Shown: piece after piece, positions 28,201 to 46,647 of the stretch | Layout: each line of letters begins with the position of its first letter | Numbering within the stretch: the stretch's first letter is position 1 | Assembly (NCBI GenBank): GCA_038501785.1 | Contig: JBAMJR010000137.1 | Location: 5,083,501-5,147,500, forward strand | Direction of reading: 5' to 3' | DNA: 64,000 nucleotides | Origin: Myoxocephalus aenaeus | Lineage: Eukaryota > Chordata > Actinopteri > Perciformes > Cottidae | Position numbers and translations under genes: made by a program | Notes under the pieces: generated by a model | What the model was told of the DNA's origin: nothing | The model's database searches: none | Seen by the model: the letters and a program-made list of their open reading frames with translations, nothing else

Positions 28201-29174
28201 GTCCCATTGGATTATCTAACAAATGCATTATCACAATTAAGTTGGAAACAATAAATCCTAAATGAATTGTAACTGAGCTGATAATGAAAATGTGTTACAT
28301 CAGTGACTTAGAAAACTGTTTTGACTTTAGCCAAAGCACTAAATCCTCAGGTATAAGCCTTTTATTTTTCCATGTGATTTAACATGATTTTCTTCTCTGT
28401 TCAGAGCCAACAGACGTTACATCGGGAGTAGTCGGAGCTAAACCCAGTCACATAAGTGTCAGGAAGCAGCAAAAGGAGGGCAGGAAAGTTGATATCCACC
28501 TTAAATCCCGCGCTCTCCACACACACTCCTCCAACGAACGCCCACACTCCCTGGCTGACTTTAAGATGTACAAAGACACCAAGGTACTGGTGGCCAAGTT
28601 CCTGGAGCATTCAAGCTGCAGTCTACCTCCTGAAGTCCAGCAGGTTGTCAACAACATCAAGTGTGTCATCAAGTCGGATGAGAAACACATGGAGGAGGCC
28701 ATTTTTAGTGCCAATGTCATAGATCAGGTAACTGAATTAGACTGAATGTATAATGTCCAATGCACACTTGATGTTCGTAGCCCTGTTTCTGAAGACTATA
28801 ACGTAGATATCATGCAAGCAGCCCTGTGAGGTAGTAATGCTCACTACACACCAGAAAACAGAAAATCGTGAGATAGATGAAAATGGATGGTTCAATCATA
28901 TCATCGTTATGTAAAAACAAACCAATAAAAAAGATAACAACTAGCAACGTGTGCCTCTCTTTTATGTTTTGTTATACAGGTGATGACCCAGCGCGTCATT
29001 GGCAGTCCCAGGAAGCGCAACCACGAGGACCTTCACCTTCAGAGCTGCGGTGCTTTGAGTTCCCCTTCCATGCGCCGTCCAAAACACCTCCCACAAACAA
29101 CCAGCACCTCCACCCACCCACTGGACAGCCCCTCCTCTGAACAAAGCCTTGAGTGCAAAGAAACAATTCTCTGA
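9716..29174 (+). CDS. entrep2: ENTREP2 (FAM189A1), 3' ten coding exons; N-terminus outside window
   Basis: Coding exons: 9716-9826, 12436-12567, 19650-19757, 22094-22254, 24250-24385, 26358-26436, 26529-27299, 27760-27831, 28405-28727, 28980-29174 (stop TGA). All have AG/GT borders and phases join, giving 695 residues. The family has four membrane segments, acts in endosomes and recruits NEDD4-type E3 ligases such as ITCH through PPxY motifs (known for ENTREP1). Seen here: the third membrane segment (ITFFMLLSAVCVMLNLAG), an extracellular Cys-rich loop (VCVCCELQQQSSSC), the fourth segment (ELLFSVCALNVISTIVCALA), then a long Pro/Ser-rich cytosolic tail with PPPY, PPEY and PPPY, a conserved block MYKDTKVLVAKFLEHSSC and the C-terminus KETIL. 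The text matches human FAM189A1 more closely than FAM189A2 or FAM189B (CQNAQLVNSLE, GETLKLNPL, LDFDEF). Roughly 85-90 N-terminal residues are missing. Family certain, paralogue likely. Confidence 0.88.
9864..9922 (+). repeat. (AT)n microsatellite next to an entrep2 exon
   Basis: 59 nt of AT starting 38 nt after the donor of exon 9716-9826. Confidence 0.95.
9923..12435 (+). other. entrep2: entrep2 intron with short repeats
   Basis: No gene seen. A piece at 10316-10385 (ACCTTTATTTAACCAGATAA, then CAGTTCTCATTTACAATGAC) matches a dispersed teleost repeat I recognise by wording. 11650-11880 holds another repeat-like block (CATGTGGGGCCCATAAGG and the twice-used GGTGAATAAACC). TG-rich DNA lies just before the next exon. 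Confidence 0.45.
12436..12567 (+). CDS. entrep2: entrep2 exon, Cys-rich extracellular loop
   Basis: 132 nt, 44 codons, phase 0/0. Acceptor CTCCCCCCCAG, donor AAG|GTGGGT. It encodes LKFDSDGVCVCCELQQQ and continues to NCNTIRLRLK-like sequence; five cysteines in the loop between membrane segments 3 and 4 probably pair outside the cytosol. A 109-codon antisense frame over it is a shadow of the exon plus flanking (TG)-rich DNA. Confidence 0.9.
13190..13800 (+). repeat. Dispersed repeat A (GGTCCACCACTTTGGTCC family), interrupted
   Basis: Carries GGTCCACCACTTTGGTCCAG, TTCATGGTCCCAAGG and TTTGGTGATCCCTTCACTTT, and later GCATGTTAGCATGCTGACAT and TAGCTCAAAGCACTGAGATG. Related copies lie at 24570-25150 (opposite strand) and 60955-61110. 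The middle (about 13440-13640, starting TTATTTATTGTCATATATAC) looks like a second repeat inserted in it. Confidence 0.5.
15089..15637 (-). other. Antisense ORF with poly(A) signal, unknown
   Basis: A 176-codon minus-strand frame from ATG 15637 to TGA 15107, with AATAAA 13 nt beyond the stop (15094-15089). I do not recognise the product. The middle is a degenerate Ser-Gly-Glu-Leu-Ala repeat written by GC-rich DNA full of GCTAG motifs, flanked by ordinary-looking sequence (HIPNITDNSRLIARLSVRML). It could be a transposon or retrocopy fragment, an unannotated antisense exon, or chance in a GC-rich patch. Weak evidence for a real gene. Confidence 0.2.
15295..15500. repeat. GC-rich degenerate GCTAG repeat block
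   Basis: Units like CCGCTAGTTCCC and CGCTAGCTCTCC recur with irregular 10-20 nt spacing, followed by AGCAGCAGC runs and CpG-rich DNA, in an otherwise A/T-rich intron. Confidence 0.5.
19650..19757 (+). CDS. entrep2: entrep2 exon with fourth membrane segment
   Basis: 108 nt, 36 codons, phase 0/0. Acceptor CTCTCCTGTAG, donor ATG|GTGAGT. It encodes ELLFSVCALNVISTIVCALA then TAMCCMQMVSTDVLQM, i.e. the last membrane helix and a juxtamembrane Cys pair that could be palmitoylated (inference). Confidence 0.9.
19758..22093 (+). other. entrep2: entrep2 intron
   Basis: A/T-rich, no gene. A T homopolymer lies near 19820, and a phrase at 21445 (TTTATTTGTATAGCACCTTT) is shared in form with 25428 and looks like a worn dispersed repeat. 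Confidence 0.45.
22094..24385 (+). CDS. entrep2: entrep2 exon pair with PPxY motifs
   Basis: Two exons, 22094-22254 (ends after two bases of an Arg codon) and 24250-24385. The first carries LDFDEFIAPIPPPPYYPPEY, which holds overlapping PPPY and PPEY motifs. The second carries LDFPHSPF, YGVPINSPG and LPPPYESVV with a further PPPY. PPxY motifs bind WW domains of NEDD4-family ubiquitin ligases. The intron between them (22255-24249) holds no gene I can see. Confidence 0.9.
22255..24249 (+). other. entrep2: entrep2 intron without visible features
   Basis: A/T-rich non-coding DNA; I see no repeat family, RNA gene or supported ORF in it. Confidence 0.5.
24570..25150 (-). repeat. Dispersed repeat A, reverse copy
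   Basis: On the minus strand it repeats the order seen at 13190: TGTCGGTTGGTCCATCACTT, then text for a mite-like non-coding body, ending near TTAGCATGCTAATGAAG. In the entrep2 intron 24386-26357. No coding potential seen. Confidence 0.45.
25201..25255 (+). repeat. (GA)27 microsatellite
   Basis: AG repeat with one interruption (CGAG near 25211), immediately preceded by a short (TG)n. Purine-pure strand. Confidence 0.95.
25425..25660. repeat. Worn dispersed repeat
   Basis: Starts TTTTATTTATATAGCGCCTTT followed by ACAAAGTGCTTTGAAAAAC, wording typical of a very common teleost interspersed repeat, then A-rich DNA. Related to the phrase at 21445. The rest of the entrep2 intron to 26357 shows only an (AT)10 at about 26177. 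Confidence 0.4.
26529..27299 (+). CDS. entrep2: entrep2 large exon, Ser/Pro-rich cytosolic tail
   Basis: 771 nt, the largest coding exon of the gene. Entered with one base carried from exon 26358-26436 (GCC Ala spans the junction) and left after one base (donor A|GTGAGT). It encodes a low-complexity tail rich in Ser, Pro and acidic residues, with a proline run near TIPPPPQP, alternating Ser-Pro near residue 180 of the exon, and a basic block RRYRKLARIVRSTSDP whose RSTSDP core is also in the human paralogues. It seems longer than the equivalent human stretch as I recall it. Confidence 0.85.
27832..28404 (+). other. entrep2: entrep2 intron
   Basis: 573 nt of A/T-rich intron between the small exon 27760-27831 and 28405; nothing else seen. 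The preceding intron 27300-27759 is likewise plain. Confidence 0.5.
28980..29174 (+). CDS. entrep2: entrep2 last coding exon
   Basis: 64 codons plus TGA, acceptor TTGTTATACAG. It encodes VMTQRVIGSPRKRNHEDLHL, the motif LHLQSCG shared with human ENTREP1, and ends KETIL. The last four residues fit a class I PDZ ligand (x-S/T-x-hydrophobic), comparable to the ENTREP1 ending ETVL. Confidence 0.88.
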   Translation: MMTQRVIGSPRKRNHEDLHLQSCGALSSPSMRRPKHLPQTTSTSTHPLDSPSSEQSLECKETIL

Positions 29175-30639
29175 CCACTCTCCCAACAAGGACTCGAGTC
29201 AAAACTCTGAGGGCATTTCAGGATGTGGGTGTTGCAGCCCCCTCTTTGCTGTGCAGCAGATGTCTGTAGAGTAATGGATAACTCTTTCAGCATTGAAGGA
29301 TCATTTATTCTCAAAGTGTGACTGCAGCACAGGCAAACTGAAATGGCCTCTTTCTGTATCTCCTAGTGCCCTGTGAGACCGTGCCAAGTCATCAGCAGAA
29401 ATGGTAGCAAACTCAGACTGAGCCTGCCAGTGTCTGTAGTGGCTTGTTTCTCATCAGAAAAACAAAAGAATGTTTCTCCCTCAGGGGATCTTTTCTACTG
29501 AGTATCATCTCTTAAAAAAAGAAACAAACAGCTGGTAAGTTTGGATTTGTGACTCAAAGACAAAGGAGATTGTGTCATCAGTATTCCTAAGAAATATGTT
29601 TGTATTAAACTGTGAACTGAACAGACTGGGCGTTACTCGCCATTGTTTGCAGACTTTGTGGAATTGTTACTGATAAGGTGGTGAATATTTTGTGGTGTCG
29701 CTGGTTCAAGAACATCACAGATGTGGATTATTTAACTTACCTCATTGTGTTACAATTCTTATCAGTGTTATAATTAAATATGAGTTTGTATCTCGTGGTT
29801 TGTGTTCTTACTTTTTTATGTAAGTCATCTGTATGGGTTAGCATTTTCACATGGAACAGGACTGGCCAAAATAATAGAAACACAGGGAAATACAATAGTC
29901 ACTTCATAAATTGTACAGTTAGGTGAACAAAATGAAGGCTGAGAGCAAGGGTGCAGAAAGTTGGAGTTGGGGAAGATGTGACCCCATAACAAGATGGTCT
30001 CCTAATATTACTTTTATATTTTATTTGATCAAATCAGAAGTAATCTTTAAGTAAATTACATAACATTGCATGTAGACAGTTTAAATTTTAATATTTTCAT
30101 TAAAAATGAAACAATTGTAACTTCATTTGATAACAACAGACACGTGTTTGAGTTTCCAGACTTGTTTTTCTCTGCCGCTGAAACGGGTATAACCTGTTAA
30201 TGAGAAGTAAGGCTCCAGGTTTGAATGGGCTCGATATAATTATGTAAAATGCATGTCGTAGCATGCATTCGTATGCGTTTGTTTTCTAGACTGACACACA
30301 ACACTAGCATAAACACCCTTCCCTTATGTCATTATAGCTGTCAAGTGTTCTTCAAGTCAGCCATGTGTTTCCGGTCTTTAGTCACGACTCGCGATGTCCA
30401 AGTCGCTGTGGTTTCTCCTGACAGTCTATGGTTTTCATACAGGATTATCACTTTCACTCACAGTGTGGGCGATGATTTTCGTTCATCTTTTAAAACACAC
30501 ATAGTATAGACATTAAGCCTACGGCGTACAAACATGTGTGTACACAAGCCAACCCTATTTAAAAGTAATGCCATCAAGAAAAGAGTGCCACGCTGTTCTT
30601 TGTGTCGCTGGAGGCTCAATCTCGACCTTTATTTTGAAA
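29175..30639 (+). other. entrep2 3' UTR and entrep2-golm2 intergenic DNA
   Basis: After the entrep2 stop the sequence is A/T-rich without a coding frame. ATTAAA at 29603 and 29773 are candidate poly(A) signals, so the UTR is probably 0.45-0.6 kb. From about 29.8 to 30.6 kb I see nothing but low-complexity A/T DNA rising into the golm2 CpG-rich promoter. Confidence 0.5.
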
Positions 30640-31453
30640 TGTGGGCACGAACGGAAGTTGCGCAGACGCATTGCAGCTAGCTTCACGCAGCTCATAAATC
30701 ATGTCTGGTGGCAGCGAAAGGGAGAGATTGATACAAAGCCCGTGTCCGCAGTGATTGTTCGCGTTTTGGTTATTGATATTACAAGGGTTACGTTCGCCCT
30801 CCGCAACAGGAGACGCTACTTCCCCGTCTGACTGCCGTTAGTTGCGGTGTCGCATCCACCGTCGCTGCTAGCTAGTGCGGAGCGGTTAGCTGGACGGCGC
30901 TCACGTCAACAAGAGCTAACAACGTGAGGTCGGGAGAGAAACCCATCAGTAGGCTTGTTTGACGGCGGCTCTGTGATTACAGGAGCTCCAGCCGTCTGCA
31001 TATGCGGCCCCACCGGGCGTATCGGGGCCCCGAGCAAACAGGGAGGCGGAGGTTACACCGCGCGCTGTGAGCTCTGTGTTTGCGCTCCTCGGTGCCGCGT
31101 CGCTGTCCACGTCTCGTCTCGTCTCTGCGTCTAACGTTGCCAGCTGAGATAGGCCACGTCCCCGCGGGCGGATTTCATCTCACCCACGGACATTGGACGA
31201 CTTGCAGGGAAGATGCCCGGTGTGCGGAAGGAGGAAGGAGATTAAGGCTCAGTAGCGATGTGAAAAGTCATGAACGTGTATGACCGTCCGTCTGTGTAGT
31301 ATTTTGCTTCTTTTTTTCCCCTTCCTCCCGAGCGGTTGCCGCATACACACGGCATGTCACGTAGACGGATGTGTTTTACAGCGGGAGACTCCTCTCATCG
31401 GGCTCTGTAGGTTGCGGTCACAACCTGAAGTAACGTCACACTTTGCTTTTGAA
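30640..31453 (+). promoter_or_regulatory. golm2: CpG-rich promoter and 5' UTR of golm2
   Basis: Dense in CpG and GC boxes, unlike the flanks, and continuous with the first coding exon; no intron is needed. It holds at least one short uORF (ATG 31270 to TAG 31299, nine codons) and an in-frame ATG at 31280. Confidence 0.6.
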
Positions 31454-39921
<8,468 letters not shown>

Positions 39922-41129
39922 ATGGGAACTTGTACAGCTGTAACTAATTATCAATATTGAGACCTTCCTTTACAACCAAGGTCTTTTCTTGGGAAAATAG
40001 TTTGAACATCAATTTGTTTCAGAATTTGTAGGGTTCATCCTCAATGTCATGGACTATTTTGAAAAACAGACATTGCAACAAATTAATTAATTCAGAATAA
40101 TGTACCATAATACAAAGGGAAAAAATCATGGCATTGTCCTGAGCTGCTGTTGATTTGCTGATGGTTCTATGTTATGGCAGTAGGTATGATTATAATGTAC
40201 ACTGACTGTTGAGTTTTGTTATTTGATAACTGCCTCGATCTATAACGAAGTGATCTGAAGAGCCCCGGTCATTCGCAGCTGAACTTCAAGGTGAAACTGT
40301 GTTTTTTTTGTTTTGTTTTTTTGCTACTTTTGTTCCCAGGTTGCTGTTGCTTGAAATAAACAAACTCTTCGCCTGAGATGTTTATCAAAGAGACTAATCC
40401 AGCATTTTGCCTTTCTAACATAATTTTGGGACTTTTAACGTGGAAGATTTTTTTTGTTTACTGGAGTGGGAATGCATTGCAAATGCCAAGGACTTTGCTT
40501 CTGGCCTATTAAATCAATTTATTTTCTTTGTGACAGACACTTGAAAGTGCTCGTCGTTCTGTTTTTTCTATGATGCCATTGCATGCATTTGAAACTTTTT
40601 AGTAATAATCAACTGAGCAAAATATTGATGCTTAAGCAATACTTAGAGCGATGTTAGTATCCCCCAGTGTGCAAAGATTAACCAAGCACATATAGAACTG
40701 ACATACTGTACACATGCTTCCAGTAATGAGGTCTCTCCTTGCATAATGTAGATTAACTGTTACCATTTGTACCGAGGAAACTCAATTCCTCATCTTTTAG
40801 GAAAATCTGTGAACATGGAATCAGTTCTGTTTGTGCAGCCATGAAAATTGGTTTCTCATGGAAAGGCACATTGGATGTAATTTTATTTTATTAAAGGTGA
40901 TGCTTCATGTCATTTGTCAGTTGTGATAGTACTTAGGGGTAAATGTTGTTGTCACTCAGGTGATACAACTTTTAATGTTGGTGAGCTGCTATCTAATGGC
41001 AAAGTTGACTAGATGTCTAGCAGCTGAATGCCTTTAGTTCATAATTACAGTGTCCTGTGCTTCTCTGTACGGTGATTATAAAACATGCGGAGACTGTTCA
41101 GTCAGAACTGTATAAATATATTGTTGACC
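39922..41129 (+). other. golm2 3' UTR and golm2-ctdspl2 intergenic DNA
   Basis: 3' UTR to about 40380 by the AATAAA at 40355, perhaps longer since ATTAAA recurs at about 40508. Then A/T-rich DNA without features up to the ctdspl2 CpG-rich promoter. Confidence 0.45.
40355..40360 (+). terminator. golm2: golm2 poly(A) signal
   Basis: Canonical AATAAA 434 nt after the golm2 stop, in TTGAAATAAACAAAC. It is the first canonical hexamer in the 3' UTR. Confidence 0.6.
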
Positions 41130-41720
41130 TTTTGAACATTCAGTCCTCTGTCTTAATCAAAGCCGTGAGAGGAAGGTGGTCCTCGCTGCAGCCCGACTGG
41201 TGTTTTTCAGAGGTAAGGGGGTGTGTCTGTGTCCCATACGGGTATCTGCCTTCAAGAGCCTGAGCAGAGGCGGGAAATGGCGCCTGGCAACACAACGATG
41301 TGTCGTTTCGGAGACGGCCCTTGAGTAGCTGTACAGAAAAAGTCGGATCAGAGAACGAAAACAAGCACTGCCAGTCAGATGTGATGGTTCGATATTGAGT
41401 CGCTATCGCCAGACACTGCGGATCGCTGTAAAGTAAGTCGGTTACGTTCACCATCCTTGTTCGGTCATTTGTGTCCTTTGACTTGCGGTTTCTGTAATAT
41501 TGGCTCACGACAGGATACATATTTTAATTCTCCGTCTGTGTCCGTCTGTTTGCCCGAATCGGTATTTCAACAAGGCTAAGTCGGGTTGACGCTAAGCTAG
41601 TGGTGCTAAGCTAAGTTACCGTACATGGCTACGGGAAGCTAAAACGCGGCCTCCCGCGGACCTGGCTAATTCCTGGTCAACTCGCCACGGTTCATTCTGA
41701 CTCCCTCCATTGTAACGATG
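41130..41720 (+). promoter_or_regulatory. ctdspl2: CpG-rich promoter and non-coding first exon of ctdspl2
   Basis: CpG-dense stretch against AT-rich surroundings. A splice donor AAA|GTAAGT at 41432/41433 fits the end of a 5' UTR exon that would join the coding exon at 44962, making a 3.5-kb first intron. The transcription start is not visible; it probably lies near 41250-41330. Confidence 0.5.
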
Positions 41721-44700
41721 CTGTTCAATAAACACCCTCAAAAGTATTCATTAAGTGTACATGGTTATGTCTTGTTAAAACAGGAACCCTTGACTTAATG
41801 TTAACGACCGTCAGGGTTAGCTTACATTAAGGCTAATGTCGTTGGCATTCCATAACTTAACATTAGCTAAAGGTCGGTGTAATGCTACTTCAGCAAACAC
41901 GAGTCTACACCAACTTCTCCATTTTAAGATCATTCTAATGGCGATGAGCTAGACTCGTCCATGTGACGTTATCACGACAAGTAGTGACATTAAGTCCCAT
42001 CAACTGAGTTGTTTCCTTTCGGTCATGTTAGCATACTAGCGTCACGTTAGCTGTTTTGATTAACGATGTCCGACCAGTTTCCCTCCCGAATAACTCTCTT
42101 TTAACCTCGCATGTGATCTGAAGGGGTCCGGGCGGTCCGCTCGGCAGACGTAGCGCCACCTAGTCGCCTCGCACCTTGGTTCATCATTTGACGGTCTTTA
42201 GTTCCGTTTGATGCCGCTAACGCCTATTTGTGCTCGCCTGGTTGAAATGCTAACGTTGCCGAGTTGCATGTGCAATGTAAGGTTGATGTTGACATTAACT
42301 GTAGGCGCCACACGTAAAGTCTAACTATGTTAAAATACATTTTTACGCCTACGAATGTATGTTACACATCTTCATAACTCCCGAAACGTGACACACGACC
42401 TCCTCCGAGCCCAATACGGCTAGTTAACGTTAGCTGAACCGAGCTAGCGCCTAGATTAGCTGCGAAGCTGATTGTGTTGTAACGTTACATCTTTTTTTAC
42501 CAGACGTTGACTTGGTCATGACTGAGGCAAGTGGACCAAATGTGTCACCAGTGTATTTATGTTATTCCTACATATGTTTAAGCCACTTCCTAAGCCCGTG
42601 AGCGTAGGAAGCGCGTTGTGCAGAGGAAACGGGCTGTCGAACAAGCGAGGCCCCTCTTGTCTCCGCTGAGTTTGCTAGCTCATACAGTCTCGGTGGCATG
42701 CATGTTCTTATTTCCCGCTCACTTGCTCGTACCTAGCTATGCGTGATCCTCGGTTAGTGGACGAGCTCCTCGAGAGGTGGATGTTGAGCAGCCACGGCGT
42801 TGTTGCCATGCAAGCTGTGGCAAGCTTTATCGAAGCAGTAAATATAACTGGCACTTCATTTTTATTTTGATACAGAAAAAAAACAGGAAACCATCGTGTG
42901 TTGTACATATAAACATTGGCAATGTAGACGAGCAAGAAAAGAGACAGCAAATACTAAGACTAACTCAAGTGCAACTAATACGCATAATGTTGTAGTATTT
43001 TCAGAAACGTATATATCATCACATTACATGGGGCAATCTCAAACGGCGAAGAATCAACGAGCGCGCCTATTTCCATACATCTGTCAGTGTTCACTCAGGA
43101 GGTTTCCGAGAATGATTTAAGATCCAAATATTTAGAGTTTAACTGTTGACGCGAATGTACGGGAATTGTGGAGAGAAAAAAGATGCGTTTGTTTGCCAAA
43201 TGCATCAAACTAATTACATCATCAAAGATGCCATACTGATTTAAGACAACCTGTGTTTGTTTTTTTCTTCTGTTCAACAAAACATAATGCAGCAACTTGA
43301 GATATCGGTGTAGTTGAATAAGCAGTGCTAGCCCATTCAACAGAAACAAACAAACAAACATCAACATAATTACTTCAAGGCTTTTATTCCTGTGTTTAGC
43401 AAAACACAATTCTGTCACAAAAAAACATGAGCATCACTGTATCATACGATATAAGGGGAGCATGACGAGATTTAGGCCAGTAGACAAAGTAGTTTATTTT
43501 TTAACCTATTGAGGATTGGACAAAGAAGTCAAACCTAACTGGCTGTCTAGTCTGTAAAATAGTACGGTGAGTAAAACAGCACTGCAGTGATATGATCTTT
43601 CCAGAGATTCTGTATACAGAGACACGATTAATTAATTTCATCAAAGGTATCAGGAGAGATCCTCTTTTTCAGTCCTAAAGCCATTTTGTTAACAAGGTTG
43701 TGTGGTGGGCAGTGAACATAAAAAAGGCTTCTGGTTAGCCAATTCCAAATAACATGTGGATGGTTTACAATTAGCCATTTTAGTTGCAAAAGTAATAATA
43801 GCCCTAAATTGTACTCCCACGTTTGTAAGTCTGATCTCTTAAAAACGCACAGAAACCAAGCAATTTTCAGATGGATTAAAGCTCAGGGCTACACTCTGAC
43901 TTAATCAGCATTTAATGATCAAATGTACACACGTTTTTGTATATTCTAAAACTATTTTAGAGAATCATGAATATTTATTGAATTATAATTTTCAACTTGA
44001 TCTATTATAAAAATATCGTCTCGATAGATCTTCTAGTGTAGCCGACATGTTTTTAAATCGCACCCCTTAATCAGAAAAAGGTTAAATCGGAGGGCTATGT
44101 TGGACGCTAAAATAACAGGGAGTATATTCTTCTTAAACAAGTTCATTGATGTTAATGTCAGTAATATTTCTGGCTTTTTATTTTTTTCTGGCTGCCCGTT
44201 ACTTTAATGTTACCATGTACTCTGAAGCCGTTGAAGTGCCTGTTGGCGTTTTTGTGTGCGACTAAAGCAACAGGACGTACACCTCTGTGTAACTGTAAAA
44301 CAGATGTAGTGAGGAACATTTACAGTATGTCGAGTTGGTGCTATTGTGTGCTTGGGGTACTTGACAGGTTGTAGATATGTCGAGACACATTTTCAGCCAG
44401 CTGCTGTTACGTAAGTGGACAGAGCTGGCATGCTTGACTAACAGACAATTCATCCTCACTGAATAGTTTTGAAAGTTTCCCTGTGCGTACTCTGAGCAAT
44501 TGCATCCTTCAGCTTTAGAAAGGAAGGCATTTTCAGTTGGATTTTTAAATGTAACCAATCTGAGCTGAAACCAGATCTGATTGGATACAAAAAAAATCAT
44601 TGTACAGGTTTACAGTCATTCAATCACTGTATTTTGTTGTCTCAACTTTGATCTTATATGTACGTAGCTAATCATAATATGTGTTTTATAGTAAAATCCT

Positions 44701-44961
44701 GGGCAACATAATTGTTTTACTGTACAAATGAAGTAAAGCCAGCTGTGATGCAAGTGAAATGGGATCTTGAATGCATCCAGATGTTAGCAGAAAATGCACT
44801 AGTATGCCCCACTACAGATAGATCCACCCCACAGACTCATTGTTAACAATTCAGACTGTTTAAATAAGACCTGTTTGTCCACCATAACGGCACAGTCATT
44901 TATTTCCTCTATCTGCCGTCTTTCCATATGTCTGATCTTTTTTATTTATTTTGATAAACAG
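41433..44961 (+). other. ctdspl2: ctdspl2 first intron (inferred)
   Basis: 3.5 kb. The first 1.2 kb is still CpG-containing with many GCTAAC/GTTAGC words, a frequent look of teleost promoter-proximal DNA. The rest is A/T-rich. No ORF over 112 codons and none recognisable. Confidence 0.45.
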
Positions 44962-44984
44962 CCTTACATGTGACTGCTAAAACA
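44962..44984 (+). promoter_or_regulatory. ctdspl2: ctdspl2 leader with start-stop uORF
   Basis: After the acceptor at 44960-44961 the leader reads CCTTACATGTGACTGC. ATG at 44968 is followed at once by TGA, a minimal uORF, and the main ATG lies 11 nt after that stop. The GTG at 44970 is in frame with the main ORF but is not a credible start. Start-stop elements can hold back initiating ribosomes; an effect here is inferred. Confidence 0.5.
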
Positions 44985-46587
44985 ATGAGGCTGAGAATGC
45001 GTAAGGCGTCTCAGCAGCCGCCCCCCAGTCTGGCAAGCCGGCCATCCCGTACCAAGCGGAGGCATTCAGAAGTAGAAGAGGATACGCCTACTAGTGGAGG
45101 GAGGGGCTTGTTCTCCACCATCAAGAAGTTCATCAGAGGAAATGCTGTTAAGGTAACTACTTTATTGATCAAATTATCCTCTTTTATATTTTTTTTGACT
45201 TCAATGTCAATATGAGTGTGGTGCTCCTTGGACCATTGTAATATTGTGCTTTAATAGTGCTATCTAAGCTTTTTGGTACTTCTCCATTTTAATACTGTAT
45301 TTAACACTGCTCTCCAGGTAGCTGAGTTAAATACAGTGTTTCTTGGTGTAGAGTGGCATGTTTCTTAAGAAGTGTCTGGAGGAATGCAGCAGCTTGTCCG
45401 ACAACTTGGACTCTGTTCTAATTTTAGCTTCTGGCTCAGAGTTTGTGTGCAGGAACAGGAAGCAGTAACAAGTGGAGAAGTCTACTCTGTTTAAAAAAAA
45501 AAAGTCTGTACAGGTATTTTTTATGTTTTTTAAATATTATTGTCAATTAATTGTCCTCCCCGGACGATTGTTTCTTCATTAGGTCCCAAATGAAACATAT
45601 TGCCTCAATTTTTTTTTTTTTTATTGTGTAAATTCCTAGAACAGTACAATTCAACTGATCTGGAAGGTTCATTCTACATCACACCATGCAAGATGGGTAT
45701 AATAAGAGACGTAAACAGAAAAAGGCACCACTCATGTTTTGAAAAGGTCTGGCCACATACATTTTTTTGCACTTGATGGAACATGCTACTCATAAAGCTG
45801 CATCTGCCAATGGGGTCTGCATCATTTCATATTCATTGACCAAAGAGGCCGTTTCGGACTAAATTCTCACATCATTAGTGGATGTGTCTCATTGTGTGAT
45901 CTAGGACCACCATTATTTTGGATTTACAACCAAAGGTATCACCACGCTTCACTACATTAATTGGACACAGCCCTTACTGTTTTTTTTAAATTTAATTCAA
46001 ACTATTCACTGCATGATTTCTTGTCTCCTTAAGGTGCAGCAGGAGAGCCCAGCCAAGAAGACACGCCTCCACTGTGCTGTGGACAATAACCTGATCACCT
46101 CTACATCCCCGAACACCAACACCCCCCGCAAGACTATCGGCAGGGTTGGCCGGAGAGGCTCCCTGAATGGACGTGAGTGGCACTCTAACAGAAACACTAA
46201 GCACTGGTCTTTATTTTCCACTTGTGTCTGTCAATTCTCTTAAACCTCACGTCGCTTCTCGCCTGCAGAAGCAACAAATCATGACAGAAGTAAGGAGAAG
46301 CCCAATGGCAGTGTGGAGGAGACAACAGCCGTTGAGTTGCCCACAAGCCCTCCCAGAAGCACCCTTCTTGGGACCATCTTTTCCCCTGTTTTCAACTTTT
46401 TCTCTCCAGCTAAAAATGGTATGCAGACCTGAGGTAGCCTGTTTGATTCATTGCAAGCATCATGCTCACACCTATAGTTTGTATGTACTTTTATCAGTGT
46501 TGAATTACATTGCCAGCACCCTGGTGCAGCTATACCCTGGGATCAAGTGATATCGATACCAACAGAGTACATCATTTGAATGGAAGC

Positions 46588-46647
<60 letters not shown>

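Noticed and set aside
28401..28722. Antisense and out-of-frame ORFs over entrep2 exon 28405-28727
   Set aside because: The + strand exon matches ENTREP2 and explains the open frames.
44970..44984. Upstream extension of ctdspl2 from GTG 44970
   Set aside because: It begins with GTG, not ATG; the protein start [11 protein letters not shown] matches the human N-terminus.
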